Source: Betaproteobacteria bacterium (GTDB taxonomy: Bacteria > Pseudomonadota > Gammaproteobacteria > Burkholderiales > Ferrovaceae). Taken from it: a stretch of DNA of 5,733 bases. The notes below the pieces were generated by a model. It worked only from the letters and a program-made list of their open reading frames with translations. It ran no database searches and was not told the DNA's origin. This document shows, piece after piece, positions 1 to 5,733 of this stretch. The DNA lies in contig JAGWPH010000158.1 of NCBI GenBank assembly GCA_028870615.1, forward strand, positions 1 through 5,733, given 5' to 3'. Each line of letters begins with the position of its first letter. Position 1 is the stretch's first letter. A program made the translations under genes and the position numbers.

Positions 1-448
1 GATTAAAGACATGCGCATCATGACAAGTGAGCGGTTGGAGCTTTTTATCCGTCCGTCCAGGCAAGTCAAGGCTGACAGCATCCGGATTCATCATCTGCGC
101 AGTATGGATGTGGTCAACGGGCTGGAGCCCCAACACGCCATTCAGAAATTCCTGGATTTTGTCGGTAGCCGCCCATTGGTGGGCTACTATCTGGAATTTG
201 ATGTGGCCATGCTCAACCGTCTCGTGCTGCCATTTCTTGGCGTTCCCCTGCCCCAGACGAAAATCGAGGTTTCAGGCCTTTATTACGACTACAAGATTTC
301 ACAACACGAGGGCGGCAATGTGGACTTGAGTTTCCACCACATTTTGCAGGATCTGCAATTGCCAGAGCGTGAGGAGCATGACGCGTTTAATGATGCCCTG
401 ATGACCGCCATGATGTTCATCAAACTCAAGCGGTTACTCAAAAAATAA
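1..448 (+). CDS. DnaQ-like 3'-5' exonuclease, C-terminal part (5' end outside window)
   Basis: The reading frame is open from the left edge to a TAA at 446-448. It can be read from the ATG at 11, but codons upstream of it are also open and the first catalytic motif is missing, so the true start probably lies before the window. Numbering from that ATG, the ExoII region is at residues 54-70 (RPLVGYYLEFDVAMLNR, with the FD aspartate at 64). The ExoIII motif is HDAFNDA at 123-129, matching HxAxxD with H123 and D128. The ExoI DxE motif of this fold would lie roughly 40-60 residues upstream. The family removes nucleotides from 3' ends using two metal ions. The GYYLEFDVAML form resembles stand-alone exonucleases annotated as polymerase III epsilon-like, often found close to actP and CBS/DUF294 nucleotidyltransferase genes. 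That genomic association is recalled from memory. It is not the replicative DnaQ with any certainty. The gene is convergent with actP. Confidence 0.85.
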   Translation, partial: IKDMRIMTSERLELFIRPSRQVKADSIRIHHLRSMDVVNGLEPQHAIQKFLDFVGSRPLVGYYLEFDVAMLNRLVLPFLGVPLPQTKIEVSGLYYDYKISQHEGGNVDLSFHHILQDLQLPEREEHDAFNDALMTAMMFIKLKRLLKK

Positions 449-480
449 GCAAAATAAGGGGACGGCCCCTTATTTTGCTT
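447..480. terminator. Perfect 15-bp palindrome, likely bidirectional terminator between convergent genes
   Basis: Arms at 447-461 (AAGCAAAATAAGGGG) and 466-480 pair perfectly around a 4-base loop (ACGG). The left arm begins inside the TAA stop of the exonuclease gene. Read on the - strand, where it follows actP, the stem is followed by a run of six T (complement of 440-445), the form of an intrinsic terminator. On the + strand the stem end contains TTATTTT but no clean T tract follows, so termination there is less certain. The GC-rich core GGGGACGGCCCC also resembles extragenic palindromic repeats. Confidence 0.75.
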
Positions 481-495
481 AAGAGGGCTGTCCCC
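458..495. repeat. Inverted pair of GGGGAC(R)GCCC motifs, REP-like
   Basis: GGGGACGGCCC is read on the + strand at 458-468, and GGGGACAGCCC on the - strand at 495-485. The two differ at one position and face each other, overlapping the terminator palindrome. Short GGGGAC..CCC palindromes in paired orientation are typical of REP/BIME elements in intergenic spaces. With only two copies in the window, repeat-family membership is an inference. Confidence 0.4.
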
Positions 496-514
496 AAGAT
501 TTTCAAAATTTGCC

Positions 515-2218
515 TTAGTGTGTTGCTGCGGCTTCGGCACCTAGCCCGGTTTCGGAACGAACCTCCTGGGCATCGAATGCTGCCCGTTCCTTCTTGCCGC
601 TCTCACTATGGTCAGTCACCGAAGCAAGGTAGGCGACGATCAGAACTGCCGGAAGCACGACAAACGTTGGGAAGTCGTATGGGAAAATGGCAGGGCCATT
701 TCCGAGCACCTTGGTCCAGACGGTCGGGCCGATGATCAGGAGTCCAATGGAGCCGAAGATCCCGGTGTAGCCGCCAAGCACAGCCCCGCGTGTGGTCAGT
801 CCGCGCCAGAACACCGACAGGACCAGAATGGGGAAGTTGGCGCAGGCGGCGATTGAGAAAGTCAGGGCTACGATATACGCGACATTTTGCTTCTCAAAGG
901 CGATGCCGAGGAGCACGGCGAGAATACCGAGGCCGACAACACATAATTTTGAGACCAGGACTTCCTGCGCTTCGGTGGATTTGCCTTTTTTGATCACATT
1001 CGCATAAATGTCATGTGACAGGGCAGATGCACCAGCCAGCGTCAGTCCTGACACCACCGCAAGGATGGTGGCGAAGGCCACGGCGGCGATAAAGCCGAGG
1101 AAGAGGTCACCACCGAGCGCATGGGACAGGTAGACCGCAGGCATGCTGCCGCCGCCTTTAAGCGCCAGGATACTCTTGGTGACATCGGTCACATATTCTG
1201 GGTTATTGGCAACGAGAACAATGGCGCCGAAGCCGATAATAAAGGTCAGGATGTAGAAGTAGCCGATAAAACAGGTCCCGTAAAGGACTGACTTGCGCGC
1301 TGCTTTGGCGTCAGTGACGGTAAAGAAACGCATCAGGATGTGTGGAAGGCCGGCGGTGCCAAACATCAGCGTCAGCCCGAGGGAAATCGACTCGATCGGG
1401 TTGGCTTTCGCGCCGATGGGGACGACCGATTTCATGATTTCCATGTGTTTAGGATGGATGGCTACCGCGTCAGAGAACAGTTTCTCGAAGCTGAACCCCT
1501 CGTGGGCCATGACGCCAATGGCCATCAAAGTGGCTCCACCCAGCAGCAATCCGGCTTTGATGATCTGAACCCAGGTTGTGGCTTTCATCCCACCGAAGGT
1601 GACATAGATGATAATCAGCGTACCGACGATAACGATGGACTGTCGGTAGGAAATCTGCGGTACGAGGGTATGCAGCAACTGCCCGGCACCCACCGCCTGA
1701 CCGATCAAATACCAGATCACGACGATCAGAGAGCCGATAGCAGCCATGGTGCGGACCGGGCCCTGCTGAAGGCGGAATGAGGCCACGTCAGCATAGGTAT
1801 ATTTGCCCAGGTTGCGCAGCCGCTCAGCGATCAGGAACAGGATGATCGGCCAACCCACCAGCCAGCCTACCGAGAAAATCAGGCCATAAAAGCCATTCAT
1901 GTAAACAAGGGCTGCGATACCAAGAAACGAAGCTGCTGACATGTAATCGCCAGCGATGGCCATGCCGTTTTGCAGGCCGGTGATGCCACGACCTGCGGCA
2001 TAGAAATCGGTTGCAGTCTTCGTCCGTTTAGCTGCCCAATAGGTGATTATCAACGTGATGGCAACAAAAACGGTAAACATCACAACAGCATGCCAGTTAA
2101 TGGGGGGCTCGACCGGCGGGGCCACGGGAATCGCGGCGTCGGCAGCGTCGGCAAGACGGGTGATCAACAGCGTGGCCGAAGCCAGGGTTGCCAGGAAGGC
2201 AGTTTTCAATGTTCTCAT
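515..2218 (-). CDS. actP: Cation/acetate symporter ActP (sodium:solute symporter family)
   Basis: The 567-residue inner-membrane protein imports acetate and related short carboxylates with a cation. It aligns by eye along its whole length with E. coli ActP (549 residues). Shared blocks are [10 protein letters not shown] (91-100), [17 protein letters not shown] (122-138), [10 protein letters not shown] (213-222), [16 protein letters not shown] (286-301), [13 protein letters not shown] (391-403) and the C-terminal end near RSETGLG (554-560). Residues 1 to about 26 look like a cleavable signal peptide (hydrophobic [12 protein letters not shown], then ADAADA), as in E. coli ActP. More than ten hydrophobic segments follow. 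The start ATG (2216-2218) overlaps the yjcH stop as ATGA, with an AGGAA ribosome site at 2227-2231 inside yjcH, so the two are translationally coupled. Acetyl-CoA synthetase (acs), often upstream of this pair, is not in the window. Confidence 0.96.
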   Translation of the reverse strand: MRTLKTAFLATLASATLLITRLADAADAAIPVAPPVEPPINWHAVVMFTVFVAITLIITYWAAKRTKTATDFYAAGRGITGLQNGMAIAGDYMSAASFLGIAALVYMNGFYGLIFSVGWLVGWPIILFLIAERLRNLGKYTYADVASFRLQQGPVRTMAAIGSLIVVIWYLIGQAVGAGQLLHTLVPQISYRQSIVIVGTLIIIYVTFGGMKATTWVQIIKAGLLLGGATLMAIGVMAHEGFSFEKLFSDAVAIHPKHMEIMKSVVPIGAKANPIESISLGLTLMFGTAGLPHILMRFFTVTDAKAARKSVLYGTCFIGYFYILTFIIGFGAIVLVANNPEYVTDVTKSILALKGGGSMPAVYLSHALGGDLFLGFIAAVAFATILAVVSGLTLAGASALSHDIYANVIKKGKSTEAQEVLVSKLCVVGLGILAVLLGIAFEKQNVAYIVALTFSIAACANFPILVLSVFWRGLTTRGAVLGGYTGIFGSIGLLIIGPTVWTKVLGNGPAIFPYDFPTFVVLPAVLIVAYLASVTDHSESGKKERAAFDAQEVRSETGLGAEAAATH

Positions 2219-2526
2219 TTGAGCGATTCCTGAATGATTTCGTCAGTGAGGGGATCGAAGGTACTGTTGGCTCGACGCACGTAGACAGCCGTCAGGATGC
2301 ACGACACAAGGATGACGCCGACGCCAATGGGCATCCCAACGGGGATAACGCTGTTCGAGGAGACCGGTTGTGTAAGGAAATCAGGGGCAAACGCAATCAT
2401 GAGAATGAAACCTAAGTACATCACACATACGATTGCCGACAGTATCCAGGCCAGCGCATCTCGCTGCTTGACCAGATCATGATATTTGGGATTGTTTTGA
2501 ATTTTGCTCACCGACAACTCAGACAT
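2215..2526 (-). CDS. yjcH: DUF485 small inner-membrane protein, YjcH family, partner of ActP
   Basis: The 103-residue protein has two predicted membrane helices, about residues 25-47 ([20 protein letters not shown]) and 63-83. Its N-terminus [17 protein letters not shown] (11-27) carries the Y..LV..R signature of DUF485 proteins. The length matches the family, which is about 100 residues. YjcH is co-transcribed with actP in many proteobacteria. Its biochemical role is not firmly settled, and an accessory role in acetate permease function is an inference from linkage. The start ATG at 2524-2526 has a strong ribosome site, CGGAGGAA, at 2530-2537. The stop TGA (2215-2217) overlaps the actP start by 4 bp. 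It is the first gene of a two-gene - strand operon with a candidate promoter at 2617-2645. Confidence 0.92.
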   Translation of the reverse strand: MSELSVSKIQNNPKYHDLVKQRDALAWILSAIVCVMYLGFILMIAFAPDFLTQPVSSNSVIPVGMPIGVGVILVSCILTAVYVRRANSTFDPLTDEIIQESLK

Positions 2527-2580
2527 GACTTCCTCCGTTTTTTTGTGGTGTGTTTCCAGGGTTTGGAACTTGGTTCACAC

Positions 2581-2609
2581 GCATTATTTCGGTTACGGGA
2601 TACTAATGC
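2581..2609. repeat. Inverted repeat in the yjcH leader, possible operator or 5' hairpin
   Basis: GCATTA at 2581-2586 and TAATGC at 2604-2609 are perfect inverted 6-bp arms 17 bases apart. They sit immediately after the predicted start of the yjcH-actP transcript. They could be a protein binding site or a 5' RNA hairpin. Six-base arms can occur by chance, so this is only suggestive. Confidence 0.25.
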
Positions 2610-2616
2610 CATGTTA

Positions 2617-2645
2617 ATAGTAATCAGGTTTTCAAGTAGTTCCAA
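2617..2645 (-). promoter_or_regulatory. Candidate sigma70 promoter for yjcH-actP
   Basis: On the - strand, TTGGAA (2645-2640, 4 of 6 consensus) and TACTAT (2622-2617, 4 of 6) are separated by exactly 17 bp. Transcription would start near 2610, giving a leader of roughly 85 nucleotides before the yjcH ATG. It lies downstream of the groEL terminator, as expected for an independent unit. The match is moderate and other weak pairings exist nearby. Confidence 0.4.
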
Positions 2646-2691
2646 GGTTTTTTTGACTCATGCATAAAACAGGCACGAATCCTGCAGGTGT

Positions 2692-2725
2692 AAAAAAGCC
2701 CAATGGAAAACCATTGGGCTTTTTT
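2692..2725. terminator. Bidirectional intrinsic terminator downstream of groEL
   Basis: Perfect 15-bp arms AAAAAAGCCCAATGG (2692-2706) and its complement (2711-2725) enclose an AAAA loop. The GC-bearing stem is flanked by A on one side and T on the other, giving a U tract in either direction. It lies 53 bp beyond the groEL stop, so it should end the groESL transcript and insulate it from the yjcH promoter downstream. Confidence 0.93.
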
Positions 2726-2777
2726 GTTGCGGGGCAGCAAGACCGATAAAGACCTCCAGGCCGTTGACACGGCGTGA

Positions 2778-4421
<1,644 letters not shown>

Positions 4422-4438
4422 TTAACTCCTGAACTAGA

Positions 4439-4463
4439 GTTCCTGGCGGGATGCGCCTGGAAC
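4439..4463 (-). promoter_or_regulatory. Hairpin in the groES-groEL intercistronic gap
   Basis: On the - strand the transcript reads GTTCC-A-GGCG, a 5-base loop, then CGCC-A-GGAAC. This is 9 paired positions with one A/A mismatch. It lies just after the groES stop and 9 bp before the groEL ribosome site (4426-4430). No U tract follows, so it is unlikely to terminate. It could stabilise, process or modulate translation of the groEL half of the message. Function is inferred. Confidence 0.5.
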
Positions 4464-4482
4464 CAGAAAAATAAGTGGTCAA

Positions 4483-4773
4483 TTAACCTTCAACGATGCC
4501 CATAATGTCTTCCTCGCGCATCACCAGTAGCTCGTCGCCATGAACCTTGACGGCCTGACCAGAATATTTACCGAAGAGGACCTTATCGCCGACTTTCACT
4601 TCGAGGGCGCGGACTGTACCGTCTTCCAGTATTTTGCCTTTACCCACGGCCATAACTTCACCTTGGTCGGGTTTTTCGGCGGCGGTATCAGGGATCACGA
4701 TGCCTGAAGCCGTCTTGCGCTCTTCTTCAAGGCGTTTGACAATCACGCGATCATGTAACGGACGAATTTTCAT
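4483..4773 (-). CDS. groES: Co-chaperonin GroES (Hsp10)
   Basis: The 96-residue protein forms the heptameric lid that closes GroEL. The family pattern is clear: [14 protein letters not shown] at the start, mobile loop about 16-32 with the GroEL-contacting G24-I25-V26-I27, then [11 protein letters not shown] (62-72) and the C-terminal [16 protein letters not shown]. The frame stays open 12 codons further upstream to an ATG at 4807-4809, but the ATG at 4771-4773 is chosen. It gives the standard family N-terminus and is preceded by an AGGAG ribosome site at 4783-4787, and the longer version would begin only a few bases from the CIRCE operator. It is the first gene of the operon with groEL, controlled from the promoter and CIRCE element at 4813-4869. 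Confidence 0.98.
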   Translation of the reverse strand: MKIRPLHDRVIVKRLEEERKTASGIVIPDTAAEKPDQGEVMAVGKGKILEDGTVRALEVKVGDKVLFGKYSGQAVKVHGDELLVMREEDIMGIVEG

Positions 4774-4812
4774 GCGAAATTTCTCCTGCAAGAGGGTTGG
4801 TTTAGACAATTA

Positions 4813-4839
4813 TTAGCACTCGATATGTGCGAGTGCTAA
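4813..4839. promoter_or_regulatory. CIRCE operator (HrcA repressor site)
   Basis: TTAGCACTC (4813-4821), a 9-base spacer and GAGTGCTAA (4831-4839) match the CIRCE consensus exactly in both arms and in spacing. HrcA binds CIRCE as a dimer and represses chaperone genes when free chaperonin is abundant, with heat or misfolded protein relieving repression. Here it covers the predicted groESL transcription start and lies about 40 bp upstream of groES. It also lies only 17 bp before dacB on the other strand. The hrcA gene itself is not in the window. Confidence 0.98.
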
Positions 4840-4840
4840 C

Positions 4841-4869
4841 AGTGTAAGGGTTGTTCATGCAGATATCAA
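4841..4869 (-). promoter_or_regulatory. groESL promoter, sigma70 type
   Basis: On the - strand TTGATA (4869-4864, 5 of 6 to the -35 consensus) is 17 bp from TACACT (4846-4841, 4 of 6 to the -10 consensus). Transcription would begin about 7 bases later, inside CIRCE, the usual arrangement for HrcA repression. The -35 box lies within codons 3-5 of dacB. A weaker sigma32-like pair overlaps it (CTTGATA, then 12 bases, then ACCCTTAC), but its -10 half is a poor match. Confidence 0.75.
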
Positions 4870-5733
4870 GCGTCGAGCGCAGGTTTAAGGCAGTCCTGAT
4901 TCTCTGGATAGGGCTGCAATGGGCTGCCAGTGGTGCGGCCGGGGCCATCGAAGGCTCGCTACCCCCGGGTGTCGCCCGGGCTTTGCACGAGGCACATATT
5001 CCTGCAGAGGCTGTTTCCATAGTTGTGCAGGAGGTCGCCACGCCAGATTGGTTATTGAACTGGAATGGTGACGTTACCCGAGTCCCAGCCTCATTGATGA
5101 AGCTAGTAACTACTTACTCTGCTCTTATGGCTTTGGGGCCCGCCAAAACATGGGATACCGAAATAAGGGGAGGAGAGCCGGAGAAGGGGATCCTAACGGG
5201 CAATCTGTACGTGATTGGTGCAGGGGATCCCGGGTTGACCCTGGAAAACTGGGAGACATTGTTGCGGGCCTTAAGAATCCGGGGGGTTCGAGAGATTCGG
5301 GGTAATGTGGTACTGGACGTGAGCCGATTTCGGATAGAAGTACAGAATCCCAATAGTTTCGATCATCAGGGGTTTCGCGCTTACAACACCCTGCCGGAAG
5401 CGTTGCAGGTCGGCTTTAAAGCGGTCACGCTGACGTTGGAGGGTGTTGGGAATCGGGTTCTGGTCAGCCCCGATTTTGATTTACCCGGGTTACGCATCGA
5501 AAACCGGCTGATTCCCAGGGCGGGAACTTGCCCTGAGGACTGGAAATCAACTTTTGAACGCAAGGTTATCGACGACGGCCGGACGGCAAGCATTACCCTG
5601 GTTGGTGATTATGTGGTTAGTTGCGGTAAGAAAGCGCTATATTATAGTATTTTATCGAACGATAACTACATTTCAGCGACATTTGTGAAGATTTGGAGTG
5701 AATTGGGGGGCACTTTTTTTGGAAAGGTTGTGA
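4857..5733 (+). CDS. dacB: D-alanyl-D-alanine carboxypeptidase/endopeptidase, PBP4/DacB type (3' end outside window)
   Basis: The frame is open from the ATG at 4857 to the right edge (292 codons plus one base, no stop). Full-length family members are about 450-500 residues, so roughly two thirds is present. Residues 1 to about 30 form a signal peptide: basic RRFK (8-11), hydrophobic AVLILWIGL, then an AASGAAGA cleavage region. The penicillin-binding SxxK motif is S79-L-M-K82 in PASLMKLVTTYSALMALGP. The family blocks GNLYVIGAGDP and IRGNVVLD follow, and later FVKIWSELGGTFFGKV. The SxN and KTG motifs are expected beyond the window. The enzyme acts in the periplasm, trimming pentapeptides or cutting peptide cross-links (peptidase S13). 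An AAGGG ribosome site (4846-4850) precedes the ATG and an in-frame TAA lies at 4845-4847, so no longer ATG start is possible. It is divergent from groES, with 83 bp between starts. Confidence 0.93.
   Translation, partial: MQISSVERRFKAVLILWIGLQWAASGAAGAIEGSLPPGVARALHEAHIPAEAVSIVVQEVATPDWLLNWNGDVTRVPASLMKLVTTYSALMALGPAKTWDTEIRGGEPEKGILTGNLYVIGAGDPGLTLENWETLLRALRIRGVREIRGNVVLDVSRFRIEVQNPNSFDHQGFRAYNTLPEALQVGFKAVTLTLEGVGNRVLVSPDFDLPGLRIENRLIPRAGTCPEDWKSTFERKVIDDGRTASITLVGDYVVSCGKKALYYSILSNDNYISATFVKIWSELGGTFFGKVV

Noticed and set aside
1340..1780. A 146-codon open frame on the + strand opposite actP
   Set aside because: It is antisense to actP. The low-complexity, polar product (many D, G, H, Q) is typical of the reverse strand of a membrane-protein gene.
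4774..4809. Twelve-codon N-terminal extension of groES from the ATG at 4807-4809
   Set aside because: The standard GroES N-terminus begins at 4773 with a good ribosome site, and the extension would leave almost no leader after the CIRCE-overlapped transcription start.
5114..5593. Two - strand open frames of 70-79 codons opposite dacB
   Set aside because: They are antisense to dacB, which has a clear signal peptide and SxxK motif, and they have no recognisable features.
5655..5666. S-N-D-N in DacB as the SxN active-site motif
   Set aside because: The following FVKIWSELGG segment normally precedes the true SxN motif in this family, so the real motif should lie beyond the window. There is no basis for calling it altered.

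Overview
The window looks like an ordinary chromosomal stretch from a proteobacterium, most likely a betaproteobacterium. This rests on the GroEL, GroES and ActP protein sequences, the acetate-permease pair yjcH-actP, a CIRCE-controlled groESL operon and a DacB-type penicillin-binding protein. The genus cannot be read from the sequence alone. Base composition looks moderate (a little over half G+C by eye) and is even across the genes. There is no sign of insertion sequences, prophage, CRISPR or tRNA/rRNA genes.

Layout from left to right. (1) Positions 1-448 hold the 3' part of a DnaQ-fold 3'-5' exonuclease on the + strand, cut by the window edge. (2) Positions 447-495 hold a strong palindrome with GGGGAC-type repeats between convergent genes, probably a shared terminator. 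(3) On the - strand, yjcH (2215-2526) and actP (515-2218) overlap by 4 bp and encode an acetate uptake unit. (4) Positions 2527-2777 are a 251-bp gap with a candidate yjcH promoter and leader and a bidirectional intrinsic terminator. (5) On the - strand, groES (4483-4773) and groEL (2778-4418) form the chaperonin operon. (6) Positions 4774-4856 form an 83-bp divergent control region with a perfect CIRCE element and a good sigma70-type promoter for groESL. (7) From 4857 to the right edge on the + strand is the 5' part of dacB, a periplasmic D-Ala-D-Ala carboxypeptidase/endopeptidase, cut by the window end.

How the parts fit. ActP with the small membrane protein YjcH imports acetate and similar short carboxylates. 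The exonuclease fragment resembles a type often found near this permease, although here it is convergent. GroES and GroEL form the folding chamber, and the CIRCE site indicates control by the HrcA repressor. The -35 box of the groESL promoter lies inside the first codons of dacB, so dacB must be transcribed from within the CIRCE/groES leader region. This makes shared HrcA control of dacB a testable possibility.

I found no evidence of a new biological system. The observations worth a second look are the CIRCE/dacB arrangement, the GGGGAC palindrome at 447-495, and the smaller hairpins in the groES-groEL gap and the yjcH leader.
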